A stretch of DNA of 41,427 bases, taken from CALJTV01 sp036821185 (GTDB lineage Bacteria > Chloroflexota > Dehalococcoidia > GIF9 > UBA5629). Where the stretch lies: NCBI GenBank assembly GCA_036821185.1, contig DAISKD010000009.1, positions 1 through 41,427 of the forward strand, in the 5' to 3' direction. Position numbers and translations under genes: made by a program. This document shows positions 23,702 through 31,490 of the stretch, piece by piece. Below the pieces are notes generated by a model, which saw nothing but the letters and a program-made list of their open reading frames with translations, did not search any database and was not told where the DNA came from. Each line of letters begins with the position of its first letter. Positions within the stretch are counted from its first letter, which is position 1.

Positions 23702-25405
23702 ATGTCCTTCGACCTCGTCCTTCTCCACGCCCCCAGCGTCTATGACTTCCGCAAAAAGACCATCCTCTACGGACCGGTGAGCGACCTCATTCCCCCCTCT
23801 CCAGTCTTCGAGATGTACCCCATCGGGCTCACCAGCATCGCCGATTATTTAGAGCGCGCTGGCTACCGCGTCCGCATCATCAATCTCGCCGTGCGTATGA
23901 TGCGGGACAAGGGCTTCGACACTGAAGAATTTATCCGAACGCTGGAGGCGCCCCTCTTTGGCATCGACCTGCACTGGATGGTGCACTGCCACGGCTCAGT
24001 GGAGATAGCCAAGCTGGTAAAGAAACACCACCCTGAATCAAAAGTGATTTTCGGTGGCTTTTCCTCCACCTATTTTTACCGCGAACTGCTACAACACCGG
24101 GAGATAGACTTCGTCCTCAGAGGAGACTCCACAGAAAAACCGTTCCGCCAGCTTATGGACTGCCTTAAAAACGGCGGCGACCTGAGCAAAATACCAAACC
24201 TCGCCTGGAAGGATGAGAAGGGCAACCTGCAGGAAAACCCCCTCACCCATGTACCCGATGACATCAGCGACGTTATGGTCGACCACTACGGATACGTCGT
24301 CCGCTCGGTCATTCGAGACCGCGACCTGGTAAGCTACATGCCGGTCAGCGACTGGACGCGCTACCCCATCACCGCGGTGATCACCTGCCGTGGCTGCAAT
24401 CAGAACTGCATTATTTGCGGCGGCTCTCAGAGCACCTTCCGCAAATGTTACCGGCGCAACAGCGTCGTCTTCCGCTCCCCCAAAGCTGTAGCCCGTGATA
24501 TCGAGCAGGTGTCCCGCTTCAGCAACGGTCCCATCTTCATCCTGGGCGACCTGCGCGAGCCCGGGGACGGCTACGCCGAGGAGGTCTTCCGCCTCATCCG
24601 GCAGCTACGCCCGAAAAACCGCTTCATCCTCGAGCTGTTCTCCCCCACCCCCAGAGAATTCATCAACATGATGAGCCAGGCCTGCCCCGGCTTCTACCTG
24701 GAGATCTCACCTGAATCCCACGACCCGGAGATAAGAGGGATAATCGGTAGACCCTATTCCACGGAGGAGTTAGAGAAAACTGTAGCGGACGCATTGGAAC
24801 TGGGCTGCAGTCGCCTCGATGTCTTCTTCATGATCGGTCTGCCCAGGCAAACGCCGCAATCGGTGATGGCGACCATCGACTACTGCGATAACCTCCTCGC
24901 CAGGTTCAAAGGCGACAAACGGCTGTCGTTATTCATTTCACCGCTGGCGCCGTTCCTCGACCCCGGCAGCATCGCTTTCGAATCCCCGGACCGGTTCGGC
25001 TATTCGGTCCTCTTCCGTACGCTCGAGGAACACCGTCGTGCCATCGCCTCACCGAGCTGGAAATATTCACTCAACTACGAGACGCAGTGGCTCTCCCGCC
25101 AGCAGCTGGTCGATGTCTCCTACGAAGCTATCCGCCGCCTCAACCGCCTCAGGGTGAAGTACCGAACTGTGCCACTAGAGCTGGCTGAGATCGCTGAAAG
25201 ACGACTCAATGCCGCCGAGGAGATGATACATCGCCTCGATGACCTGCTGGCAAAGGGCGATCACGACGGCATAGAACGCCTGAAGCCGCAGATCGACCAG
25301 ATAAACTCCTTCCCCGTCCCCGAGAAAATCCAGCTCGAGGTGCCGCCGCCGCTTGTCAGGATTAAACCCTTCCGCGCCCTGTGGTATGCTTTAACCGGGC
25401 GGTGA
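23702..25405 (+). CDS. B12-binding radical SAM enzyme
   Basis: The 567-residue protein has an N-terminal cobalamin-binding Rossmann-like domain (about residues 1-165, with VIFGGFSSTYF and VLRGDSTEKPF) and a central radical SAM domain. The iron-sulfur motif CNQNCIIC supplies C232, C236 and C239 in the CxxxCxxC pattern. Where many family members have a DxHxxG cobalt-ligand motif, this one reads DLHWMV, so the histidine is present but the glycine is not. The layout recalls the Ta0216-type B12/radical SAM group, whose reaction is not known to me. Translation is probably coupled to the UbiA gene two bases upstream. Methylation or rearrangement of a prenylated lipid or quinone is a reasonable guess. 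Confidence 0.88.
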   Translation: MSFDLVLLHAPSVYDFRKKTILYGPVSDLIPPSPVFEMYPIGLTSIADYLERAGYRVRIINLAVRMMRDKGFDTEEFIRTLEAPLFGIDLHWMVHCHGSVEIAKLVKKHHPESKVIFGGFSSTYFYRELLQHREIDFVLRGDSTEKPFRQLMDCLKNGGDLSKIPNLAWKDEKGNLQENPLTHVPDDISDVMVDHYGYVVRSVIRDRDLVSYMPVSDWTRYPITAVITCRGCNQNCIICGGSQSTFRKCYRRNSVVFRSPKAVARDIEQVSRFSNGPIFILGDLREPGDGYAEEVFRLIRQLRPKNRFILELFSPTPREFINMMSQACPGFYLEISPESHDPEIRGIIGRPYSTEELEKTVADALELGCSRLDVFFMIGLPRQTPQSVMATIDYCDNLLARFKGDKRLSLFISPLAPFLDPGSIAFESPDRFGYSVLFRTLEEHRRAIASPSWKYSLNYETQWLSRQQLVDVSYEAIRRLNRLRVKYRTVPLELAEIAERRLNAAEEMIHRLDDLLAKGDHDGIERLKPQIDQINSFPVPEKIQLEVPPPLVRIKPFRALWYALTGR

Positions 25406-25422
25406 CCGACCGATTCCACAAC

Positions 25423-26205
25423 ATGGCAAAACAAAGACTGGATACCCTCCTTATCGCCAGGGGACTGGTGGAGAGCCGCAGCCAGGCACAGGCCTTGGTC
25501 CTGGCAGGCAAGGTCATCGTCTCGGGCAAGACAGTCACCAAACCGGGCACGCTGGTAGCCCAGGACGCCGTCATCGAACTACAGGAAAGGCCGCCCTACG
25601 TCAGCCGCGGCGGCATCAAGCTGGCCCACGCCCTCGATGAGTTCAAAGTCGATGTCTCTTCTATGGTGGCCGCGGACATCGGCGCCTCCACCGGTGGCTT
25701 CACCGATTGCCTCCTCCAGCGCGGCGCCAGACGCGTGTATGCCATAGATGTCGGCTATGGACAGCTAGACTACAGACTGAGGACTGACCCCAGGGTAGTG
25801 GTCATGGAAAGGACCAATGCCCACCACCCGTTCCTTCTGCCGCAAAAGGTCAATCTGGCGACCGTAGACGTCTCTTTTATCTCGGCGACCAAAATCATCC
25901 CCAATGTCCTTGAGCATCTCACCCCGCCCGGCTATCTCATCGTCCTGTTCAAGCCACAGTTCGAGGCGCAGCGCGAGGAAGTGGGCAAGGGCGGCATCAT
26001 CAAAGACCCGCAGGTGCACGCCAGAATGCTCGGCAGATTCATCCGATGGGCGGTGGAACACGAACTCAGGCTCCTCGGGCTCACCCCCTCACCGATACCT
26101 GGCACCGAGGGCAACAGGGAGTTTTTCCTGCTGCTGCGACCGCAAGCCCTTGTCGCCACTCCTGCCAGGAAGGCTGGCGATCAGAAGGCTGAGGTAAACA
26201 CATGA
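25423..26205 (+). CDS. tlyA: TlyA-family rRNA (cytidine-2'-O)-methyltransferase
   Basis: The 260-residue protein joins an N-terminal S4 RNA-binding domain (KQRLDTLLIARGLVESRSQA, about residues 3-22) to an FtsJ-like SAM methyltransferase with the binding motif DIGASTGGFTDCLL near 84-97 and the usual AIDVGYGQLDYRLR after it. TlyA proteins 2'-O-methylate cytidines in 16S and/or 23S rRNA and were long labelled haemolysin A. The frame begins at GTG 25381, but homology begins at ATG 25423, which also lies after the stop of the preceding gene. No strong ribosome binding site is seen. Its end overlaps the next gene (ATGA). Confidence 0.93.
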   Translation: MAKQRLDTLLIARGLVESRSQAQALVLAGKVIVSGKTVTKPGTLVAQDAVIELQERPPYVSRGGIKLAHALDEFKVDVSSMVAADIGASTGGFTDCLLQRGARRVYAIDVGYGQLDYRLRTDPRVVVMERTNAHHPFLLPQKVNLATVDVSFISATKIIPNVLEHLTPPGYLIVLFKPQFEAQREEVGKGGIIKDPQVHARMLGRFIRWAVEHELRLLGLTPSPIPGTEGNREFFLLLRPQALVATPARKAGDQKAEVNT

Positions 26206-26966
26206 GACAGGAGATCACACTTAAAGTCGATGGCCTCTCCCTCCCCGGTGAAATCTACTTCCCCGAAGTTGCCGCACCGCCCTACCCTGCGCTCCTCCTC
26301 TGTCATGGCATCCCCTCAGGTGCCCCCCGAGACCCCACCGATAGTGGCTATCCCGGGCTTGCCCGCAGATTTGCTGCCGCCGGCTTCCTCACCCTTATCT
26401 TCAACTTCCGCGGCTGTGGCGAGGCAGAGGGAAATATAGACATGCTCGGCTGGACACGCGACCTCAAAACAGCGCTGGACTATGTGTCTAACCTCAAAGA
26501 GGCCGACGGCCATCGCCTCTACCTGCTCGGCTCCAGCGCCGGCGCCGCAATCAGCGTCTATGTTGCCGCCACCGACCCCAGGGTAACCGGCGTCATCGCC
26601 TTTGCCTGCCCCGCCGAGTTCGGCTTCCTCACCGACGGAGAGCGAGCAAAGGCGCTGGTGGAACGCTTCCGCACCATCGGGCTGATAAAAGATGCCGACT
26701 TCCCCCCTTCCCCCAATGACTGGCTTGACGGCTTCAGACGGGTCTCACCCATACGCTGCGTGGACAAAATCTCACCCCGCCCACTGCTGCTCATCCACGG
26801 CGAAAAGGACGACCTCGTACCTGTAGAACACGCCCGTCGTCTCTATGAAAAAGCCGGACCGCCCAAGGAGCTTCTGCTCATTCCTGATGCCGGTCACCAG
26901 CTCCGCTTCGAGGAAAAAGCCATCGCCGCTGCCCTTGACTGGCTGCTCAGACACCGCACCGCCTAG
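26202..26966 (+). CDS. Alpha/beta hydrolase (dienelactone/serine-esterase type)
   Basis: The 254-residue protein has an alpha/beta hydrolase fold: oxyanion region LLLCHGIPSG (about 31-40), a second strand with FNFRGCGEAEG, the nucleophile elbow GSSAGAA (about 110-116), a late acidic residue in HGEKDDLVP and the histidine in DAGHQLR. It is a predicted cytoplasmic esterase or peptidase-like hydrolase of unknown substrate. The start codon overlaps the tlyA stop by four bases, so it is translated with tlyA. A tlyA-hydrolase link has no obvious meaning and may be only an operon convenience. Confidence 0.85.
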   Translation: MRQEITLKVDGLSLPGEIYFPEVAAPPYPALLLCHGIPSGAPRDPTDSGYPGLARRFAAAGFLTLIFNFRGCGEAEGNIDMLGWTRDLKTALDYVSNLKEADGHRLYLLGSSAGAAISVYVAATDPRVTGVIAFACPAEFGFLTDGERAKALVERFRTIGLIKDADFPPSPNDWLDGFRRVSPIRCVDKISPRPLLLIHGEKDDLVPVEHARRLYEKAGPPKELLLIPDAGHQLRFEEKAIAAALDWLLRHRTA

Positions 26967-27086
26967 GAAATAGACCAGAGGGGTAAAGGTAGCAGATGAA
27001 CCTATTGACAACTCCCCAGTTTGGACATACTATTATGGGCAATAGGCCTTTCTTTTCCTAAACAGCTGAAAACAAGGGGGTATGAG

Positions 27087-27470
27087 ATGTACTGTCGGAG
27101 CTGCGGAAGAGAGCTATCAGACCAGGCGATATTCTGCCCGGGCTGTGGTGCTGCCCCCATCGCCGGTAATAAATTCTGCCAGAACTGCGGTCAACCCACC
27201 GACCCCGCTGCAGAGGTCTGTATCAAATGCGGGGTGAAGCTCGCTACTGGAGGTGAAAAATCAAAGCTGGCAGCTGGACTGTTGGGCATACTCATCGGCG
27301 GCTTGGGAGTCCACCGCTTCTATCTCGGCTACACCGGCATCGGCATCGCCCAGATATTCGTCACCTTGCTCACCTTCGGTATCGGCGGCCTGTGGGGCTT
27401 CATCGAGGGCATCCTCATCCTCACCGGCACCGGCATCACGAAGGACGCCAAAGGCAGACCCCTCAGGTAA
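27087..27470 (+). CDS. Double zinc-ribbon TM2-domain membrane protein
   Basis: The 127-residue product carries two four-cysteine zinc ribbons at its N-terminus: CRSCG with CPGCG, then CQNCG with CIKCG (within residues 1-50). A TM2 domain follows, with two helices around a GGLGVHRFYLGYTGIGIAQI loop (about 71-90). The fold is a common bacterial membrane module of unknown role. I start it at ATG 27087, directly before the first ribbon, with AAGGGGG upstream; the longer frame from 27021 adds 22 residues without homology. It is monocistronic or the last gene of the preceding group (120 bases away). Confidence 0.85.
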   Translation: MYCRSCGRELSDQAIFCPGCGAAPIAGNKFCQNCGQPTDPAAEVCIKCGVKLATGGEKSKLAAGLLGILIGGLGVHRFYLGYTGIGIAQIFVTLLTFGIGGLWGFIEGILILTGTGITKDAKGRPLR

Positions 27471-27495
27471 CTCTAGGGCACGCCAGAGCGTCTCC

Positions 27496-27720
27496 TCAGT
27501 AGTTCTTTATCCGCGCTACCGTCCCGGCGCATCGGTCACCCTGTACGAAATCGCAGTCCGTGGAAAAACTGGAGAAAGCGCAAAGTCGACAACGAAAATG
27601 ATGCGGCCTCAGCACCTCATTAACAGTATTTCGTTGCCGCATAACGCTGTCATGTCCACCTTCAAAACCCAGCGAGCCTGGTTCAGATATTTCGGTCTCG
27701 AATTGGCGGCGAGCGTCCAT
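27496..27720 (-). CDS. Possible small hypothetical gene (74 aa)
   Basis: I do not recognise the product. The ATG at 27720 has a strong AGGAGGA site 7 bases upstream, which is why it is listed. The predicted peptide starts MDARRQFETEISEPGSLGFE and has a C-terminal half with cysteines (FRCRLC and STDCDFVQGDRC). It lies alone in a 327-base gap and opposes its neighbours, so it may also be a relic of a longer gene. Confidence 0.3.
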   Translation of the reverse strand: MDARRQFETEISEPGSLGFEGGHDSVMRQRNTVNEVLRPHHFRCRLCAFSSFSTDCDFVQGDRCAGTVARIKNY

Positions 27721-27777
27721 CTATCGTTCCTCCTCTGATTAAAGTCCTTTTACTTTTCCATATCCAGCAAGGAAACG

Positions 27778-27819
27778 CGATATACGAAGGAGTCTATATG
27801 AATTATAATTCGTATATCG
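27778..27819. promoter_or_regulatory. Perfect inverted repeat around the start of the winged-helix gene
   Basis: CGATATACGAA (27778-27788) and TTCGTATATCG (27809-27819) are exact inverted copies 20 bases apart. Between them lie the ribosome binding site AAGGAG (27787-27792) and ATG 27798, and overlapping the right arm is a second, perfect palindrome, GAATTATAATTC (27800-27811). It could be an operator for autorepression by the encoded DNA-binding protein, or an RNA hairpin hiding the start codon. Confidence 0.65.
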
Positions 27820-28226
27820 TAATTCATGGATTAATATGTTATATTACTATGCCAGCCTTGTCAAGAGGTCACAGGGCTAGTAAAATATTGCTTGCTTATG
27901 TGAAGAAACGGGAATGGGCCTTTCTTACCAACCATGGGCTCGTCCTTGCTTACCTGGCGAAGCACCCGCGGGCAACTGCGCGGGAGGTTGCCCAAAAGGT
28001 GGGGGTCACCGAACGGACCGTCCAGAAAGTGATCACCGACCTGGAAGCAGGTGGCTATGTTGTCCGTCACCGCGAGGGCAGGGGTAATCGGTATACTGTC
28101 CACCCCGAGCTACCGATGCGGCACCGCATGGAGCGGGAGTACGCCGTAGGCAGCTTGCTTCTGGCGCTGGGGTGCAACCTGGAAAAGCTGGCACAGCAGC
28201 TTAAAGCTGCCAGCACAGCGCAGTAG
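27798..28226 (+). CDS. Winged-helix transcriptional regulator
   Basis: The 142-residue product contains a winged helix-turn-helix (WAFLTNHGLVLAYLAKHP, then AREVAQKVGVTERTVQKVI and DLEAGGYVVRHREGRGNRY; about residues 40-99) of a MarR/ArsR-like type, and a C-terminal helical stretch that may dimerise. The fold is like the small nucleic-acid-binding HTH proteins that start close to the tryptophan, so about 30 N-terminal residues are extra. ATG 27798 has AAGGAG six bases before it; ATG 27849 is an alternative start that would leave the inverted repeat upstream of the gene. No target is visible apart from its own start region. Confidence 0.8.
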   Translation: MNYNSYIVIHGLICYITMPALSRGHRASKILLAYVKKREWAFLTNHGLVLAYLAKHPRATAREVAQKVGVTERTVQKVITDLEAGGYVVRHREGRGNRYTVHPELPMRHRMEREYAVGSLLLALGCNLEKLAQQLKAASTAQ

Positions 28227-28317
28227 CAGCCTCGATAGCCCAGCTATACTAAGACCAGCCTTGTAGGTGCGCAGGCGTGCTCCGTGGGGGTACACGCCGG
28301 CACCGCAAGGCGGACTA

Positions 28318-28347
28318 TTTACAAACAGTTCCCCTCTAGAGTATACT
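28318..28347 (+). promoter_or_regulatory. Promoter of the DegV gene
   Basis: TTTACA at 28318-28323, an 18-base spacer and TATACT at 28342-28347. Transcription would start near 28354, about 55 bases before the ATG. Confidence 0.55.
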
Positions 28348-28408
28348 GACCTCACCTGTGCTGCTTTTCAAGCTGCCAGGCACAAATCAGAGTAAAGAGG
28401 TGTGAATT

Positions 28409-29254
28409 ATGGTCAAAATAGTCACTGACAGCGGCTCCGATATACCCCTGGAGGAGGCAAACAGGCTGGGGATCACCGTGGTACCTGTCTACGTGCGCTT
28501 TGGCAACGAGACCTACCGCGATGGCGTAGATATAAACTGCGATGAACTCTACCACAAGCTGGCAAACGACCCAGTGCATCCTTCCACCGCAGCACCTTCG
28601 CCCGGCGATTTCGCCGCAGCATATGAACAGGTAGCCCGCGAGACCAGCGAAATCGTTTCCATACACATCACCAGCAAGCACAGTGCCGTCTATGATGCGG
28701 CGCTGATGGGCAAAGAGATCGCCCAGGACAAGAACAAAAGGCTCAAGATGGAGGTGGTTGATTCCAAAGGGGTTACCATGTGGCAAGGGCTCGTCGCCAT
28801 GGCAGCGGCCAAAGCTGCTGAGGCTGGAGCCAGCCTGCAGCAGGTGCTGGCTGAAGCCCAGCAAACGATCAAACAACTGCACGTCCTCGCCCTCCTCGAC
28901 ACCCTGAAATATGCCATCAAGGGTGGACGCCTGGGTAAGGGCTTCCTTGCCGTCGAATCTGTGCTCCAAGTAAAGCCTCTGCTCACCCTGCGCGATGGGC
29001 AGCTCCACCCTGCCGGCATAGTCCGCACCCGCAGTAAGGGTATCGAACGTCTGCGCGAGTTCCTGAGGTCGATCATGCAGGCGCAGGATATAGCTATAGT
29101 CCACAGCACCACCGCCGATGAAGCCCATTCTCTGGCCGACTACGCACGCTCACTGTTCCCCAGCATCATACCCAAGGTAATCAGGCTGGGACCGGCCCTT
29201 GGTGTCCATGGGGGGCCCGGCGCACTAGTTGCCGTGGTGCGGGAAGGAAAGTAG
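28409..29254 (+). CDS. DegV-family fatty-acid-binding protein
   Basis: The 281-residue protein is a DegV/FakB-type protein. It opens with the family signature MVKIVTDSGSDIPLEEA, and has the TAAPSPGDF loop near 70, SIHITSKHSAVYDAA near 94-108, and RLGKG at about 175. FakB proteins hold a fatty acid in a buried pocket and present it to the kinase FakA for phospholipid synthesis; no FakA (DAK-like) gene is in this window. GAGGTG precedes ATG 28409. The gene is alone with its own promoter. Confidence 0.92.
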   Translation: MVKIVTDSGSDIPLEEANRLGITVVPVYVRFGNETYRDGVDINCDELYHKLANDPVHPSTAAPSPGDFAAAYEQVARETSEIVSIHITSKHSAVYDAALMGKEIAQDKNKRLKMEVVDSKGVTMWQGLVAMAAAKAAEAGASLQQVLAEAQQTIKQLHVLALLDTLKYAIKGGRLGKGFLAVESVLQVKPLLTLRDGQLHPAGIVRTRSKGIERLREFLRSIMQAQDIAIVHSTTADEAHSLADYARSLFPSIIPKVIRLGPALGVHGGPGALVAVVREGK

Positions 29255-29365
29255 CTACTATCAACAGTCGCTGGCGTAACTTCCGCGCATCCCTCCCTGC
29301 ACAGCAAGACATGCCATCGCTAAGCGGTCAATATCGGGCTATCGCGTCCGCTCGAGAAAGACCAG

Positions 29366-30400
29366 CTACGACCTGCCCACTTCGATTATCTGGCTCCCCG
29401 CGGCCTTGAACAGTCTATCGAATATCGCCAGCCCGATGCCCCTCTTCGGTGGCGCCAGCGCCAGGATGCAGTCCACCCCCTCCCGGTCGAACGCCCGCAG
29501 CGTTTCGAACAATTTGCTTGCCACCACCCCCAGTTCATCGTAAGAGCCCGGGCTTATGACCAGGACATCGCTGCCGAAATGGCTGGCTTCCTCCTCCGGC
29601 ACCATCACCCCGACCCGGCTGTCCTTCTTCAACCGTTCGACTTGTGCCTTCATAGCCGCAGTCACCTCTGCCCGACGTTCGCCGTCAAACAGCAGCACCC
29701 TTGCCCTAGGGGCATAGTGTTGTTTCATCTGCCCCGGCGACCTTACTGCTCCATCATTTTCCTGTGCCAGCAGTACCTTACCCAAGACCCTCTCCAGCAC
29801 CTCCCGATCAATCCCACCCGGCCTTAATATCACCGGTGGAGAGCAGGTGACATCCAGCACCGTGGACTCCACTCCTATCTGCGTCGTCCCACCGTCCAGA
29901 ATAAGCGGTATCTTATCGCCCAGGTCTTCCATTACATGCTCAGCACATGTAGGGCTGGGACGACCGAAGCGGTTCGCCGATGGGGCAGCGATGGGGACAC
30001 CCGCCTCCCTGATCAGCTCCAGCGCCACCTCACTCCGGGGCATGCGCACCGCCACGGTGGGCAGACCCGCAGTAACAATGTCCGGTATCGTCTCATTCTT
30101 GAACATGACCAGCGTAAGGGGTCCGGGCCAGAAAGCCTCCATGAGACGCTCTGCACCCTCCGGGACGGCGCCTACCACCCCAGGAAGCATTTCCATGCTG
30201 GCAATGTGGACGATGAGCGGGTCAAAGCTGGGCCTCTCCTTCAGAGCAAACACTTTGGCTACCGCCACGCTGTTGGTGGCATCGGCGCCCAGCCCGTAAA
30301 CGGTCTCGGTGGGGAAGGCGACCACCTCGCCGCTGCGGACAAGGCGGGCAGCTCGGCGTATGTTCTCTATATCACTTGCGCTGAGAATACGGGCCCGCAT
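29366..30400 (-). CDS. L-threonylcarbamoyladenylate synthase (Sua5/TsaC type)
   Basis: The 344-residue protein makes threonylcarbamoyl-AMP from threonine, bicarbonate and ATP for the t6A modification of ANN-decoding tRNAs. The YrdC/Sua5 domain takes up the first 200 residues: VVAFPTETVYGLGADAT, KERPSFDPLIVHI and APSANRFGRPSPT. A linker with SPGQMKQHYAPRARVLLF leads to the Sua5-specific C-terminal domain, which short TsaC proteins lack. ATG 30400 is preferred to the TTG two codons upstream. It lies about 100 bases after the mobA-like gene on the same strand and may share its promoter. Confidence 0.93.
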   Translation of the reverse strand: MRARILSASDIENIRRAARLVRSGEVVAFPTETVYGLGADATNSVAVAKVFALKERPSFDPLIVHIASMEMLPGVVGAVPEGAERLMEAFWPGPLTLVMFKNETIPDIVTAGLPTVAVRMPRSEVALELIREAGVPIAAPSANRFGRPSPTCAEHVMEDLGDKIPLILDGGTTQIGVESTVLDVTCSPPVILRPGGIDREVLERVLGKVLLAQENDGAVRSPGQMKQHYAPRARVLLFDGERRAEVTAAMKAQVERLKKDSRVGVMVPEEEASHFGSDVLVISPGSYDELGVVASKLFETLRAFDREGVDCILALAPPKRGIGLAIFDRLFKAAGSQIIEVGRS

Positions 30401-30498
30401 CTGCAATCCGTCCTGTTATGCTCCCAATAGCTCTGGGCTAGCCTGGGGACGACATCTGATTGTATTACCCATAGCAAGTGGCGGTCAAGGCAGTCGAG

Positions 30499-31107
30499 CT
30501 AAATACCCAGCTCCGCAGCCAGCTTATTAGCCTGCTCTAGGTCCGCCAGGCTGTTGATATTAAAAAAGGACAGGAGCTGCGGGTCCAGCCTCAAACATTC
30601 CGTCCTATCCACATACCTCACCCGCACCCCCTTTAAGAAGGCATTCACTTTCGGATTTCCACTCTCTAGCTGTGTTTTGATGCCCTCCGCGCAGTCTTTG
30701 GTGTACACTGCGTGCAGCGGCTCTAAAGTCCCGGGGCTGAGGCTGGGCACGACCGCATCGAAGCCCTGACAAAGCTCGACAAGATAGCGCAGCAGTGTGA
30801 CATTCAGGAACGGCATATCGCAGGCAACTACGATATTGCGCTGGCACGGGGAAGCCATCAGTCCTGTATATATACCGCTGAGTGGTCCCATATCAGGGTA
30901 AATGTCTACCAGCACCCCATCATGGTCAAAGTCTGAAAGAAGGTCAAACTGCTCCCTGGAGGTCACCACCAGAATATGGCCGCCTACCAGTCTCAGCCGC
31001 TCAACGACGCGTTCCAGCAGTCGTTTGTCACCAACGACCTCCAGCGCCTTTCTTCTTCCCAGCCGTAGCCCCTTGCCGCCGGCAAGGACTATCGATGCTA
31101 CTTCCAT
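30499..31107 (-). CDS. MobA-like nucleotidyltransferase (molybdenum cofactor guanylyltransferase)
   Basis: The 202-residue protein has the nucleotide-binding motif LAGGKGLRLGRRKALE (residues 8-23), VDIYPDMGPLSGIYTGL near 67-83 and a CDMPFL metal site near 97, the pattern of MobA, which adds GMP to molybdopterin. MobA-like proteins also transfer CMP in related pathways, so the exact cofactor is not certain. ATG 31107 lies downstream of an extended -10 promoter. It is the first gene of a mobA-sua5 pair on the minus strand. Confidence 0.82.
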   Translation of the reverse strand: MEVASIVLAGGKGLRLGRRKALEVVGDKRLLERVVERLRLVGGHILVVTSREQFDLLSDFDHDGVLVDIYPDMGPLSGIYTGLMASPCQRNIVVACDMPFLNVTLLRYLVELCQGFDAVVPSLSPGTLEPLHAVYTKDCAEGIKTQLESGNPKVNAFLKGVRVRYVDRTECLRLDPQLLSFFNINSLADLEQANKLAAELGI

Positions 31108-31349
31108 ACTCCGGACCTACCGGTGCCTGAGACGGACGACGCCTTACATGTTGACCGTGCCAATTATACCACTCACGAAATCAGATAACCTGCACCTACG
31201 GCTAACACCAGGTGCCACAACCTTGGCTGACGGCGCTACCGCCCAAGACTATTGTGAAAACTGGCGACCGGCACGGTACTTGGGAGCAGGGCCGCGCCAA
31301 AGACATCAAAATTATCGCGGGTAGCCGTGACCTGGAATGCCCCACCACC
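31108..31349. other. Non-coding divergent region before the acyl-CoA synthetase
   Basis: No gene is seen. On the minus strand a TGGTATAAT extended -10 element (core at 31163-31168) lies about 56 bases before the mobA-like start and is probably its promoter; no good -35 box accompanies it. The plus-strand promoter for the synthetase follows at 31350. Confidence 0.45.
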
Positions 31350-31378
31350 TTGACAGTTTTGTCACCCGGTAGTAAATT
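31350..31378 (+). promoter_or_regulatory. Promoter of the acyl-CoA synthetase gene
   Basis: TTGACA at 31350-31355, 17 bases, then TAAATT at 31373-31378: the same hexamers and spacing as the rplU promoter. The leader of about 105 bases contains an imperfect long stem (31416-31421 with 31448-31453) around a perfect CCTTT-ctt-AAAGG hairpin. Confidence 0.65.
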
Positions 31379-31490
31379 GAGTGCTAGTCGTTTGCCATTA
31401 GGCTGGAATCACGGGCTGGACAAAAGCCTTTCTTAAAGGACTGCTTGGTCCAGGCGGGAGGACTGGAAAATCCAATGAAAGGAGAGGAAA

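Noticed and set aside
28266..28312. GGCGTG...CACGCC inverted repeat after the winged-helix gene as a terminator
   Set aside because: Six-base stem, long loop and no T-run; could be chance in GC-rich DNA.
31379..31490. Structured leader of the acyl-CoA synthetase as a riboswitch
   Set aside because: The stems (31416-31453) do not match any riboswitch class I know, and no terminator or anti-terminator pair is seen.
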